From contig JADKGW010000001.1 of NCBI GenBank assembly GCA_016722075.1, positions 2,914,001 through 2,978,000 on the forward strand: 64,000 nucleotides of DNA. The letters run 5' to 3'. The position numbers and the translations under genes are program-made. Within the stretch, counting starts at the first letter, position 1, and each line of letters starts with the position of its first letter. Shown piece by piece: positions 52,990-62,257 of the stretch. Origin of the DNA: Candidatus Kouleothrix ribensis (GTDB lineage Bacteria > Chloroflexota > Chloroflexia > Chloroflexales > Roseiflexaceae). The notes under the pieces were generated by a model, which did no database searches, was not told the DNA's origin, and saw only the letters and a program-made list of their open reading frames with translations.

Positions 52990-54147
52990 ATGCTCGACTC
53001 GCGCTTCTTCTTGAATCCTGCCGCCGCCGCATACACCGCCCCTGCCCCGGCCGGCGACCCGCTGGCGCTGCACCGGCTGCTGCCGGGCTACGCGCCTACG
53101 CCGCTGGTCGCGGCGCCGCAGCTGGCCGCCACGCTCGGGCTGGGCCAGGTGTGGGTGAAGGACGAGTCCGAGCGCATAGGCTTGCCGGCCTTCAAGATCC
53201 TGGGTGCGGCCTGGGCCACCGCCTGCGCGCTGCTGCGCCGGCTTGGCCAGGCTGAATTGGGCTGCGGCAGCCTGGCCGAGCTGGGCGAGCTAGTGGCGCC
53301 GCTGCGCCCGCTCACACTGGCCGCCGCCACCGATGGCAACCACGGCCGCGCGGTCGCGCATATGGCCCGGCTGCTCGGGCTTGGCGCACAGATCTTCGTG
53401 CCACGCGGCACCGCCCAGGCGCGCATCGACGCAATCACCGGCGAAGGCGCAGCAGTGACGGTGGTCGACGGCGGCTACGACGCGGCGGTGGCGCGCTCGG
53501 CGGCGCTGGCCGGCCCCGGCTGCCTGGTAATCTCCGACACCTCGTGGCCCGGCTACGAGGATACCCCGCGCGATGTAATCGCCGGCTACGCCACGATCTT
53601 CCACGAGATCGACCGGCAGCTCGCCGATATGGCTGCGGCACCGCCCGATCTCGTACTAGTGCAGGTAGGCGTCGGCGCGCTGGCGGCCGCGCTGGTGCGC
53701 CACTACCGCCGCGCCGGCAGCCCACACCGGCCGCAGCTTGTCGGCATCGAGCCAACGCGGGCCGCCTGCGTGCTGGCCTCGCTCCAGGCCGGGCAGATCG
53801 TCAGCATCCCCGGCCCGCAAGACTCGATCATGGCCGGGCTGAACTGCGGCACGCCTTCGCTGGTCGCATGGCCCGATCTGTCTGCCGGCCTCGACGCGCT
53901 ACTGGCGATCGACGACGAGCGTGCCCGCGCGGCGATGCGCGCCCTGGCCGCCGATGGTATCGTCGCCGGCGAGACGGGCGCCGCCGGTGCGGCTGGCCTG
54001 CTCGACCTGTGTGCCACGGCCGCGCTCGCGCCGCTACGCGCCGCAATCGGGCTGGCGCCCGGCGCCCGCGTGCTGCTGCTCTGCACCGAAGGCGCCACCG
54101 ATCCGATCGCATATCGGCAGATCGTCGGCAGCGCGGCCGTGCTATAA
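52990..54147 (+). CDS. dpaL: Diaminopropionate ammonia-lyase (fold-type II PLP enzyme)
   Basis: 385 residues, close to family length. Motifs: LLPGYAPTPLVAAPQLA, VWVKDESERIGLPAFKILGAAWA with the PLP lysine in FKILGA, LTLAAATDGNHGRAVAHMARLLGLGAQIFVP, VVDGGYDAAV, VISDTSWPGYEDTPRDVIAGYATIFHEI (diagnostic), VQVGVGALAAALVRHYR (PLP phosphate loop), GIEPTRAACVLASLQAG, SIMAGLNCGTPS and GETGAAGAAGLL. Converts 2,3-diaminopropionate to pyruvate and ammonia; related enzymes act on serine or threonine. Cytoplasmic. Confidence 0.9.
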   Translation: MLDSRFFLNPAAAAYTAPAPAGDPLALHRLLPGYAPTPLVAAPQLAATLGLGQVWVKDESERIGLPAFKILGAAWATACALLRRLGQAELGCGSLAELGELVAPLRPLTLAAATDGNHGRAVAHMARLLGLGAQIFVPRGTAQARIDAITGEGAAVTVVDGGYDAAVARSAALAGPGCLVISDTSWPGYEDTPRDVIAGYATIFHEIDRQLADMAAAPPDLVLVQVGVGALAAALVRHYRRAGSPHRPQLVGIEPTRAACVLASLQAGQIVSIPGPQDSIMAGLNCGTPSLVAWPDLSAGLDALLAIDDERARAAMRALAADGIVAGETGAAGAAGLLDLCATAALAPLRAAIGLAPGARVLLLCTEGATDPIAYRQIVGSAAVL

Positions 54148-54189
54148 CACGGGTGCTAGGCTGCTGCGCGGCTCAAAGCCGCGTTTTCA

Positions 54190-54271
54190 CCTGCGGCAGC
54201 ATGATACGTGTCTATCATTCATTGTCACGAGTTACGCGGTTGCCCGCGTTTCGGGTAATTGCTGCCGCAGG
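54190..54271. repeat. Dispersed inverted-repeat element CCTGCGGCAGC...GCTGCCGCAGG
   Basis: Arms CCTGCGGCAGCA (54190-54201) and TGCTGCCGCAGG (54260-54271) are perfect 12-bp complements 58 bp apart. A related element at 56748-56823 has GCCTGCGGCAGC/GCTGCCGCAGGC arms, and a right-arm copy lies at 51823-51834. Shared flanks: GAGTTACGCGGT (54229, 56714) and GCAAAACC(C)ACCGAC (51831, 54270). Confidence 0.8.
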
Positions 54272-54326
54272 CAAAACCCACCGACTGCATACATCAATAT
54301 AACGTGATCGAATAGAGACAAACGCC

Positions 54327-55412
54327 ATGCGCCTGCGCCTGATCATCGCCGCCCTTACCCTGATCGCTGCGCTGCTGCTGCTGCCGCAGTTCCTCTCGGA
54401 CTACGCTCAAGACTACGCGGCCGCGCGCGCGTGGCTGCACGGCGCCGACAGCAACGGCCGCACTGCCGACCTGCTGGCCGAGTGTTGTGCCGCCATGGCG
54501 CCGCTTTACGGCGGCATGCAAACGGCTCACCCGCCCTTCGCCACCTTGCTCGCGCTGCCGCTGGCCTGGCTGCCCTGGCCGGTCGCACGGCTGGCCTGGC
54601 TCGTGCTCTCGTGGGCCGCGATCGTCGGCGCCTGGCAGATCGGCCGGGTCGCCCCAGCGGTGTGCGCGGCCACTGCCAGCTTCTGGATCATCGCGCTCGG
54701 GCTAGGCACCCACGAACCGCTGCTGTTCCTGCTGCTGGCGCTGGCACTGCACCTGGCCGAACGCCGCCCGCGCGTGGTTGGCGCCCTGGTTGGCCTATGC
54801 GCGGCCATCAAGGTCTACCCGATCGTGGTGATCGGTGGGCTGCTGGCGGCGCGCCGCTATGCCCAGGCGGCTATCGCGCTGGCGACGGGTGCGCTCGCGC
54901 TGCTGCTGTGCGAGCTGGTGCTCGGGCTGGGCGTCACACGCGGCTGGCTGCGCTTCGTGCCGATCAACACGCAGTTCTATGTCGACAATATCGGCAACGG
55001 ATCGCTGGTGCGGCTGGTGCGCGCCGTGGTGCCTGGCGCGCCACCTACGCCGGTGGCGCTGGCTGTGCTGGCCTTGCTGAGCTTGCCGCTGCTGCCGCGC
55101 CTGCGCCGCAGCGACTGGCTGCGCCCGCTGGTGCCGGTGATGCTATTGGGGTCGCCGCTCAGCTGGCGCCACTATATGGGCCTGGCCGCGCTCGACCAGC
55201 TGGGTTGGGCCGAGCAGATCGCGCTGGCGCTGGCCGGCCTGGCCGCGCTGCTGATCGGCATGGGTGTGTTGCCGGCCGACAATATGGCGCCGGTGGTGCA
55301 GGGGCCATTGCTGATCGTGCTGATCTGGATGTGGTACCGCGCCAGCCGCCCGGCTGCGGCCATTCCATCGGCCGCGCCGCAGCAGGCCGCGCCGCTGCCC
55401 GAGGAGCGCTAA
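54327..55412 (+). CDS. GT87 (DUF2029)-like membrane glycosyltransferase
   Basis: 361 residues with about nine hydrophobic helices. It begins with a membrane anchor (LRLIIAALTLIAALLLLPQF) and the DYAQDYAAARAWLHGAD segment, matching the N-terminal acidic loop of GT-C polyprenol-phosphate mannosyltransferases. Further: TAHPPFATLLALPLAWLPW and GALVGLCAAIKVYPIVVIGGLLAARR, the KVYP motif of the DUF2029 family. The donor would be polyprenyl-phosphate sugar, working on the outer face of the membrane. It is the only plus-strand member next to a minus-strand cluster of the same superfamily, with which it converges. Confidence 0.82.
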   Translation: MRLRLIIAALTLIAALLLLPQFLSDYAQDYAAARAWLHGADSNGRTADLLAECCAAMAPLYGGMQTAHPPFATLLALPLAWLPWPVARLAWLVLSWAAIVGAWQIGRVAPAVCAATASFWIIALGLGTHEPLLFLLLALALHLAERRPRVVGALVGLCAAIKVYPIVVIGGLLAARRYAQAAIALATGALALLLCELVLGLGVTRGWLRFVPINTQFYVDNIGNGSLVRLVRAVVPGAPPTPVALAVLALLSLPLLPRLRRSDWLRPLVPVMLLGSPLSWRHYMGLAALDQLGWAEQIALALAGLAALLIGMGVLPADNMAPVVQGPLLIVLIWMWYRASRPAAAIPSAAPQQAAPLPEER

Positions 55413-55428
55413 CGCACTGTAGCGAAGC

Positions 55429-56688
55429 CTACTGCACGCTGGCGTCTGCCGGCTGCACACTGCACGCGGCACGCTCGCTCCGCACCAGGTAGGCCAGCAG
55501 CCCAACATAGATCACCAGCCCATAGATCGCCGGCGTGAGCAGCAGCAGCCCAAAGCGCACATGCAGCGTATTGTACAGCCACGGATTCCAATCGGTCCAG
55601 GCCGGCGGCCAGCATACCAGTGCCGTGCCGACGATCAGCCAGGCGCGGATGCGCCGATCGTTGTTCAGCTCAAGATAGCGCAGCACCGCCAGCAGCGGCA
55701 TCAGGAGCACCACGAAGGTATACGCGCCATTCGAGGGCGAGAGCAGCATCATGCCGCATAGCCACACCCCGAAGCGCAGCTGCTCGCCCAGCGCGCCGGC
55801 CGCAGCACGGCTGGCCCATACGCACACCGCCAGCACCGCCAGGCCAGATGCACCAATCAGCATGCGCGCCAACCACGGCGCGTGCATCAGCGCTACACCG
55901 TAGTCGTTCGCTATCAGCAGCCGGCCCCAGAAGCCAAACAGCGAAATATTGTGCTCGCCGAAGTACGGGTAGTCGCGCCCGAGCACCACTTTGTTCAGGT
56001 AGTTGATGTATGGGCCGGCACCATGTAGCAGCAGCGAGAGCGCTACAATCACCAGGCCGGCCGCAACACCACGCCCCAGCACGCCGCGCCGCCGCAGTGC
56101 GAAGTAGCCGGCCAGCGCCGCCGGGTAAATCTTGATCAGCGCCGCCAGCGCCAGCAGCGTGCCGGCCAGCCACGAGCGGCGGCGCGCCAGCGCAAAGCTG
56201 CCGATCATCACCAGCGCCATGAGGATGCTGATCTGGCCCAGCTGCAGGCTTATGCGTGTCGGCGGCGCGATCACCAGCAGTAGCGCCAGCACGCCCCAGT
56301 AGCGCCGCGCCAGCGCCGAGCGGCTCAGCCGGATGCAGACGGCGAGTAGCAGGCCTAGCAGCAACATATTCACACCAAACCAGGCCAGCTGGCCCTGGCG
56401 TTGCGTCAGCCAGCCAAACGGCACGATCGCATATGCAAATAGCGGCGGGTAGACGTAGGCAATCGCTGGTTGGTTGCCGCGAATCAGCGCGTAGGGGTCG
56501 CCAAACTGCACGATCGAGCGCGCGCCCTGCCAGTAGTACTGAAAGTCGTCCGGGTCGGGCGCCAGCGTCAGGAAGATCAGCGCCAGCCAGGCCAGCGCCA
56601 GCACCAGCGCCACGGCATTCCAGAGCCGCACGCGCCCGCTCGTGGGGCGCCAGGATGTCGCTACGATCGGCTGCTTGGTCATTGCCAT
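55429..56688 (-). CDS. GT87 (DUF2029)-like membrane glycosyltransferase
   Basis: 419 residues with about ten transmembrane segments. LAPDPDDFQYYWQGARSIVQFGDPYALIRG gives the acidic first loop (DPDDFQYYW), followed by YVYPPLFAYAIVPFGW and LLALAALIKIYPAALAGYFALRRRG (KIYP motif). The end is GLLAYLVRSERAACSVQPADASVQ. GT-C fold sugar transferase using a polyprenyl-phosphate donor, judging by family. Start at ATG 56688 or 56682 (M-A-M); no clear ribosome site. Acceptor and sugar unknown. Confidence 0.82.
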   Translation of the reverse strand: MAMTKQPIVATSWRPTSGRVRLWNAVALVLALAWLALIFLTLAPDPDDFQYYWQGARSIVQFGDPYALIRGNQPAIAYVYPPLFAYAIVPFGWLTQRQGQLAWFGVNMLLLGLLLAVCIRLSRSALARRYWGVLALLLVIAPPTRISLQLGQISILMALVMIGSFALARRRSWLAGTLLALAALIKIYPAALAGYFALRRRGVLGRGVAAGLVIVALSLLLHGAGPYINYLNKVVLGRDYPYFGEHNISLFGFWGRLLIANDYGVALMHAPWLARMLIGASGLAVLAVCVWASRAAAGALGEQLRFGVWLCGMMLLSPSNGAYTFVVLLMPLLAVLRYLELNNDRRIRAWLIVGTALVCWPPAWTDWNPWLYNTLHVRFGLLLLTPAIYGLVIYVGLLAYLVRSERAACSVQPADASVQ

Positions 56689-56747
56689 ATCAGGGTTGTT
56701 GGCTCATGAACAGGAGTTACGCGGTGGTGCGTGGTGTACCGGCCCGT

Positions 56748-56823
56748 GCCTGCGGCAGCTATGGTACGCTACTATCTTCGTGTACGCCGCACCTTAATCG
56801 AAACGTACCGCGCTGCCGCAGGC
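56748..56823. repeat. Dispersed inverted-repeat element, second full copy
   Basis: GCCTGCGGCAGC (56748-56759) and GCTGCCGCAGGC (56812-56823), 12 of 12 complementary, with inner GGTACG/CGTACC pairs extending the stem. Located between two glycosyltransferase genes. Confidence 0.8.
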
Positions 56824-56870
56824 TACAAACGCCGGCTGCGTACGTTCTGTCATTAAACAATCGAAGATCC

Positions 56871-58076
56871 CTATAGTGCGCGATCGGCCAGCATACCGTC
56901 GCGCACAGCCCAGAGCTGGCACGCCAGCAACACGAGCGCGCCGCTGAGCGGTAGCAGCTGCACCACCGCCAGCAGGCCCGACGGCGCATGGTACGCCAAC
57001 GAAGCGGTGGCGATCAGAAAGTATGCACCGGCCAGCCAGGGTGCCTGCGGGCGCCGCATGCGCGAGAGCGCGTCTAGCCAGGGCAGGTACAATAGCACAA
57101 AATAGTGCTCCCAGATCACTGGCGGCACGAGCGTAAGCATGGTCATGCCGAGCGCGAACGCACGCGCCGGGTCCGATTTGATCCGCCACGACCCCAATGC
57201 CACCGCTCCGATGATCGCCAGCCGGATGGCCAGGCTCAGCTGTTCGGCAGGGCCGGCACCGATCGACATGTTGCGCAGCACACTCGCGATCGAGTTGTTT
57301 CCAGGGCTGTTCTGCCCCAGCGCGCGCTCCACACCAGGCAGCACCCTGGTGATATAGAACCAGCCTTGATCCCAGCCAACCAGCGCGAAGCTTCCGGCCA
57401 ACACCACCACGGCTGTCAGCCCGGTTACGGCCAGGCAGCGCCAACGCCGCTGTAATACCAGCGGGCCGATCAGCAGCAGCGGGAAGATTTTGACCGCAAT
57501 CGCCAGCCCCAGCAGCCCGCCCGCCGCCGTGTCGTGGCCACGCCGCAGGCACCACCAGCAGCCGGTCAGCAGCAGCAGTAGCATCAGCTGTGTCTGCCCC
57601 CAGAACAGGTGCGATTGCACCGGGGGGAAGTTGATCAGCGCCGCGATCAGCACCGGCAGCCACACGCGGCCAACCCGCTCGCGAATCGGCGCCGCTAACA
57701 CCGAAAGCAGCAGTCCCAACGCCGATAGCCAGCAGATCAGCGAGCAGGCCGCCCAGATCCACCAGGCGAGCTGGTAGGTCGGTATCGGCAGCAGCAGCAG
57801 CGCCACCGGCGGTGGGTAGATGAACTGGTAGGCCCCATCGCGTAGCAGGTTGAAGTCGGGCCGGTACAGCGGCACTCCGGCGCGCAGCCGCAGCGCCCCG
57901 TCGAAGTACGAGACCAGGTCGGCCACCGGGGCGTCGGCGCGCTCGATCAGCGTCTGGGCCACCTTCGCGGCGAACAGCAGCACCACCAGTACGGCAAACC
58001 AGGCCGCAATCCGGCCCAGCCGATCCTGCCGTATACCATAGCTGCCGCGCGGCTCTTGCGCGCTGGTCTGTTCCAT
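56871..58076 (-). CDS. GT87 (DUF2029)-like membrane glycosyltransferase
   Basis: 401 residues with about ten transmembrane segments. Acidic loop: VADLVSYFDGALRLRAGVPLYRPDFNLL; then YQFIYPPPVALLLLPI, NFPPVQSHLFWGQTQLMLLLLL and GGLLGLAIAVKIFPLLLIGPLVLQRR (KIFP motif), VIWEHYFVLLYLPWL. A classical DUF2029 layout, likely adding mannose or a similar sugar to a cell-envelope glycan from a polyprenyl donor. Separated from the previous gene by a 182-bp gap holding the dispersed inverted repeat. Confidence 0.84.
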   Translation of the reverse strand: MEQTSAQEPRGSYGIRQDRLGRIAAWFAVLVVLLFAAKVAQTLIERADAPVADLVSYFDGALRLRAGVPLYRPDFNLLRDGAYQFIYPPPVALLLLPIPTYQLAWWIWAACSLICWLSALGLLLSVLAAPIRERVGRVWLPVLIAALINFPPVQSHLFWGQTQLMLLLLLTGCWWCLRRGHDTAAGGLLGLAIAVKIFPLLLIGPLVLQRRWRCLAVTGLTAVVVLAGSFALVGWDQGWFYITRVLPGVERALGQNSPGNNSIASVLRNMSIGAGPAEQLSLAIRLAIIGAVALGSWRIKSDPARAFALGMTMLTLVPPVIWEHYFVLLYLPWLDALSRMRRPQAPWLAGAYFLIATASLAYHAPSGLLAVVQLLPLSGALVLLACQLWAVRDGMLADRAL

Positions 58077-58203
58077 GATTTCTGCTCACAATTCCGATTG
58101 GCAAGCATGAATTTCGTGTGATAACCAGAAATGCGATTGCATCGTCCCGACGACCCACAACGACACAGGCTTCTGGCGGCACGCGCGCACAGCACCGGCC
58201 GGG

Positions 58204-59187
58204 CTATTGGATGCGCCGCTGCTCGGGCATAGGTGTTGCCGGCACTGCCGGCGCAGGTATCGGCGCCGGCTGCGGCCCGCCCGCCAGCATCCACGCCGCC
58301 AGCAGGTGCCCACACAAGATCCACGGTAGCAGTACCAGCGAGGTGCCATTCGCCAGGTCGAGCTGCATCGGCCCTTGCAGCACGCCCGCCAGCGCCAGCC
58401 CGGCCAGGCTCCAGTTGTTGGGGCGCGGCCGCAGCACCGGCATCAGCGCAACCATACTGTAGAAGCTGGTCTGCGGGAACGCGCCTGCCGCCAGCCACCA
58501 CTGCCAGCCGCCGCGCCGGCTGCGATACCACAGCCAGGCTGCCAGCCCGAACAGCACGACGCTCGGCCCCTGCCAGGCGCCCATCTGTAGAATGCGCGCG
58601 CGGTAGGCCGGCAGCGCAGCCAGCCAGTCGGCCCAGATGCCTGGGTTCGCCAGCGTCGGCGGCAGGGCCAGCAGCAGCGTGCCCAGCGCGATGCCGCCCA
58701 GCAGGCGCCAGCGCTGCGGCGACTGCCGGTCGTGCCAGAGCAGCCACAGCAGCGGCAGCAGCGCGGCCTGCGGCTTGGTCATCGCCCAGGCGAGCGCCAG
58801 GCCCCACAGCCAGCCGCGCCTGGGCGCGCGCGCCGCCGCCCAGAGCACCAGGATGGCCATGAACGTGCTCTGGCCCTCGAACAGGTGCAGGAGCAGCGGC
58901 GACCACAACACCAGCAGCAGCTGCGAGCGCTGGGTCTTGCCGATCAGCACCCACCACAGCCCCAGCTCGAGCAGTGTCCACACGTAGTAGCCCAGCCCAC
59001 CCAGCGGCACAAACAGCGCCAGCCAGGGCAGCGCGGTGGGCGGGTAGGCAAACGCACCAGCGCTGAATGAACCGAACGTGGCCGACGGCAGCTGCGCGTA
59101 GGGGTTCTGGCCGCTCAGCCAGGCCTCGGCCCCAGCCATAAAGATGCGCCAGTCGATCTGAAATAGCGTATCGAACAGCTCCGACAT
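58204..59187 (-). CDS. GT87-like membrane protein
   Basis: 327 residues, about eight transmembrane segments. It begins SELFDTLFQIDWRIFMAGAEAWLSGQNPYAQLPSATFGSFSAGAFAYPPTALPWLALF: the acidic residue and NPYA/YPP motifs match the GT87 N terminus. AWAMTKPQAALLPLLWLLWHDR replaces the K(V/I)(Y/F)P helix with TKPQ, a variant seen in related proteins. Pro/Ala-rich tail (APIPAPAVPATPMPEQ). Shorter than its neighbours and without a clear additional domain. Probably a sugar transferase on the outer membrane leaflet. Confidence 0.75.
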   Translation of the reverse strand: MSELFDTLFQIDWRIFMAGAEAWLSGQNPYAQLPSATFGSFSAGAFAYPPTALPWLALFVPLGGLGYYVWTLLELGLWWVLIGKTQRSQLLLVLWSPLLLHLFEGQSTFMAILVLWAAARAPRRGWLWGLALAWAMTKPQAALLPLLWLLWHDRQSPQRWRLLGGIALGTLLLALPPTLANPGIWADWLAALPAYRARILQMGAWQGPSVVLFGLAAWLWYRSRRGGWQWWLAAGAFPQTSFYSMVALMPVLRPRPNNWSLAGLALAGVLQGPMQLDLANGTSLVLLPWILCGHLLAAWMLAGGPQPAPIPAPAVPATPMPEQRRIQ

Positions 59188-59205
59188 GGTTCGCCCTTGC
59201 TACGA

Positions 59206-60753
59206 TTAGCGCACTCGCTGATACATCACATACCCGCCGATCGTGCGCAGCTCGCGAAACACGCCGCGATCGATCGCCGGCTGGTACAGCTCGTTCTCGC
59301 GCGCGAAGCGGCCGACCACCAGGTACTCAGGGTCGGCCACCAGCGGGTCGTAGGTGATCCGAGGCTGCTCTTGCAGCAGGCTGCGGCGATTCAGCTCGAC
59401 ATGCAGCTGGTCGGGCGGGTAGTGGTAGCTGCGATTCAGCAGAAAGTGCAGCTCGGTCTCATAGGTCTCGATCGTGCCCGGCCCGGCCTGGTTCAAGAGA
59501 TCGGCAACCGCGAAGGCGCTGGTGTCGCTCGCCTGAATGTAGTTGCGGTTGAGCGTCATCAGCGTGAGTGACACCGCCAGCGCCAGCAGCACCAACAGCA
59601 CCAGCGTGCTGGCCGCTTGCCAGCGCCGCGGCCCGCGCACCAGCTCGCCGGCACGGCCGAGCGTCGCCTGCAGATCGAAGCCGCAGGTCAGGTCGTGCAG
59701 CAGCAGGGCGGCAAACAGGCTGCCGAAGAATGTCGCCGGGAACATATAGCGCGGCACGCCCACCGAAAGCAGCACGTACCAGGCCAGCCAGCTGCCGGCC
59801 AGGCCTAGCATCGCCAGGCGCACCAATGCCACACCTAGCGGTGCGCGCTCCGGCTCGGCAGGCCGAAGCTGCCGCCAGGCGGCGTACGCCAGGCCCAGCA
59901 AGGTCGGCAGCCCGACGATCAGCAGCAGCTGCAGCGCGAACAGCCGGTTGAACGGCGTCAGAACCAGCGCAGTCACCGAGTACAGCCCGTCGATCGGCAC
60001 CACCGGCAGCGTGTGGCCGCGCAGCCCTAGCCGGGCCAGCGGCGGCAGCGCGCACGAAACCAGCACCGCGCCGATCAAACTGGCGCCAAGCCAGGCGACA
60101 AGATCCCAGCGCCGCCGCAGCGCCACCACAGCTATGGGAAGCAGGAGCGACACACAGTAGAATGGCAGCGCCTGAGCTTTTGTCACCACCCCAAGCCCCC
60201 AGCCGAGCATGGCCAAGGCCCACCAGCGGCGCGAACGATTGAGCGCGAGCAGCATGCTCAGGTAGCCCAGCAGCATGTAGGCGAACATCGGCGTCTCGGC
60301 CAGCACCTGCCGGGCCATGATCAGCGGGTGCAGCTGCGGGTGCATCGGCATCAGCAGCGCCACGAACAGCGTGCCGACCGCAATGCGCCGGCTGTACAGC
60401 CTGGCCGCCAGCGCGTACAGCAGCAGCAGCGCCGCCGCCAGGAACAGCACGCCCACCAGCCGGCCCTGCCACACACCCACGCCCAGCAGCCGGAAGCTCA
60501 GCGCCACCGGCCCGGTGACGGTGATCGCCGCCTCGAGGCCGGGCGGCGCCGGCTGGCCATCCAGCAGCCGCCCGTAGAAGCCGCGCTCGGCCCAGTTGCG
60601 CGCCACCGATAGCGTCCAGCCTTCATCCCACCACATGGCCGGCCCGGCCAGATTCCACAGGCCAGCCAGCAGCGCCAGCAGCGCGATCACCGGGCCGGCC
60701 CAATCGCGGCCACGTGGGCGTGCCAATGCGACTTCAGCCTGGGATACGTTCAT
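59206..60753 (-). CDS. GT-C/ArnT-like (PMT-like) membrane glycosyltransferase, paralogue 1
   Basis: 515 residues from ATG 60753 (the alternative at 60771 lengthens the overlap with the upstream gene). AMWWDEGWTLSVARNWAERGFYGRLL carries the Asp-Glu of the first extracytoplasmic loop used by GT39/GT83-type enzymes. MARQVLAETPMFAYMLLGYL, GWGLGVVTKAQALPFYCVSLL and YMFPATFFGSL resemble the same family. The C-terminal soluble domain (YETELHFLLNRSYHYPPDQLHVELNRRSLLQ) is shared with its neighbour. The two adjacent genes are tandem duplicates. Confidence 0.83.
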   Translation of the reverse strand: MNVSQAEVALARPRGRDWAGPVIALLALLAGLWNLAGPAMWWDEGWTLSVARNWAERGFYGRLLDGQPAPPGLEAAITVTGPVALSFRLLGVGVWQGRLVGVLFLAAALLLLYALAARLYSRRIAVGTLFVALLMPMHPQLHPLIMARQVLAETPMFAYMLLGYLSMLLALNRSRRWWALAMLGWGLGVVTKAQALPFYCVSLLLPIAVVALRRRWDLVAWLGASLIGAVLVSCALPPLARLGLRGHTLPVVPIDGLYSVTALVLTPFNRLFALQLLLIVGLPTLLGLAYAAWRQLRPAEPERAPLGVALVRLAMLGLAGSWLAWYVLLSVGVPRYMFPATFFGSLFAALLLHDLTCGFDLQATLGRAGELVRGPRRWQAASTLVLLVLLALAVSLTLMTLNRNYIQASDTSAFAVADLLNQAGPGTIETYETELHFLLNRSYHYPPDQLHVELNRRSLLQEQPRITYDPLVADPEYLVVGRFARENELYQPAIDRGVFRELRTIGGYVMYQRVR

Positions 60754-62257
60754 AGATCTTGTATGCGCCATAGCTGCGAATCAATCGGTATGACGGCGAA
60801 CCTGGCACCATGTCGTAGAGTCCCCACATCTCACCGAACGAGCCAATCACAATATAGTCGGGCGCACCAGTCAGCGGCGCGTAGTCGATCGGTATGTCTT
60901 GCTGCAAAAATGTGCGGCGGTTTAGCGCGACATGCAGCCGATCGGGCGGGTAGTGGTAGGCCCGGTCGAGGAAGAAGTACAGCTCGGTCTCGTATGTCTC
61001 GATCCGCGCGCCTGCGGGCGTGGCGCTGTTTAGGAACGCGGCCGTCTCGGCCGCCGCCCGCTCGGGCGCAACGGCGTAGATCGCCTCGAGCACCTGCAAG
61101 CCGCGCGGCAGCGTCACCAGCGCCAGCGCCAGCACCAGCAGCGTGCCGATCGTCGCGCGGTCGAGCCGGCGCGCCGATAGCGCCGCCCGCAGTTGTCGCC
61201 CGGTCGCAGCCAGATCGAAGCCGTTGGTCAGGTCGGCCAGTAGCGCGGCGACAAACAGGCTGGCGACGAACAGCGCCGGGAACAGGTAGCGCACGAAGCC
61301 AACCGACAGCGCCGCAAACCAGGCCAGCCAGCTGCCGGCCAGCAGCAGCAGCATGCAGCGCAGCAGCGCCTCGGGGCTGTCGATCTGCAGCCTCTGGCGC
61401 AGCAGCCGCCATGCGGCATAGCCCAGGCCGAGCAGCGCCGGCATCCCACCCACCAGCGTCGTCTGCAGCGCGGCCAGGCGTACGCTCAGCACCGGCACCA
61501 CTGCGGTAACCTCGACCAGCCCTGGCACCATAACGACTTCTGGCGCGCTTCCGCCCACGATCCACCGCTGCAGCAATGGCAGCAGCTCGACACATACGCC
61601 GGCGCCAAGCATGCCAGCGCCGATGAGCCCAGCAAAGCGCCAGCGGCGCTGCAGCAGCGCCAGCGCCAGCGGGGCCAGCAGCGACAGCGCCCAGAACGGC
61701 ACGCCCTGCAGCTTCGTCAGCAGGCCCAGCCCCCAGAACAGCATGGCCAGCGGCAGCCACCCGGCCGAGCGACGCAGCGCCTGCAGGAAGAACAGGTAGC
61801 CCGCCAGCAGGTAGCATAGCATCGGCAGCTCGGCCAGCACCTGGCGGCCCAGCGCGAGCGCGTGCAGCTGCGGGTGGATCGGCGCCAGCAGCAGCACGCC
61901 TAGCGTCGCCCACGCGACCCGCCGGCTATACAGGCGGTCGGCAAGCTGGAACATCAGCGCCAGCGCGCCGAGCATGCACAGCGCGATCGGCAGCCGGCCC
62001 TGCCACACGCCCACGCCCAGCAGCCGCAAGCTCAGCGCCACCATGTCGGTCACTGGGAAGGCCGCCTCGAGGCCGGGCGGCGCCGGCTGGCCATCCAGCA
62101 GGCGCCCGTAGAAGCCGCGCTCGACCCACGTGCGCGCGACGGCCAACGTCCAGCCTTCATCCCACCATGGGCTGGTTGCATCCAGGCCCCACAGCCCGGC
62201 TACGAGCAGCCCAGCCACGAGCAGTGCCGGCGCAAGCCAGTGACGCAGCGCGCTCAC
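60734..62257 (-). CDS. GT-C/ArnT-like (PMT-like) membrane glycosyltransferase, paralogue 2
   Basis: 507 residues from a GTG at 62257 that overlaps the TGA of the preceding gene by GTGA. PWWDEGWTLAVARTWVERGFYGRLL matches paralogue 1, and GRQVLAELPMLCYLLAGYLFFLQAL, GLGLLTKLQGVPFWAL and YLFPALFVASLFVAAL follow. The C-terminal domain YETELYFFLDRAYHYPPDRLHVALNRRTFLQQ is also shared. Downstream paralogue 1 begins within its 3' end. About 12 hydrophobic segments. Substrate unknown. Confidence 0.84.
   Translation of the reverse strand: MSALRHWLAPALLVAGLLVAGLWGLDATSPWWDEGWTLAVARTWVERGFYGRLLDGQPAPPGLEAAFPVTDMVALSLRLLGVGVWQGRLPIALCMLGALALMFQLADRLYSRRVAWATLGVLLLAPIHPQLHALALGRQVLAELPMLCYLLAGYLFFLQALRRSAGWLPLAMLFWGLGLLTKLQGVPFWALSLLAPLALALLQRRWRFAGLIGAGMLGAGVCVELLPLLQRWIVGGSAPEVVMVPGLVEVTAVVPVLSVRLAALQTTLVGGMPALLGLGYAAWRLLRQRLQIDSPEALLRCMLLLLAGSWLAWFAALSVGFVRYLFPALFVASLFVAALLADLTNGFDLAATGRQLRAALSARRLDRATIGTLLVLALALVTLPRGLQVLEAIYAVAPERAAAETAAFLNSATPAGARIETYETELYFFLDRAYHYPPDRLHVALNRRTFLQQDIPIDYAPLTGAPDYIVIGSFGEMWGLYDMVPGSPSYRLIRSYGAYKIYERIPG

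Noticed and set aside
56794..58182. 462-residue frame overlapping the GT87 gene at 56871
   Set aside because: Same strand, different phase, Arg/Gly/Ala-rich with no hydrophobic pattern; the GT87 protein explains the region.
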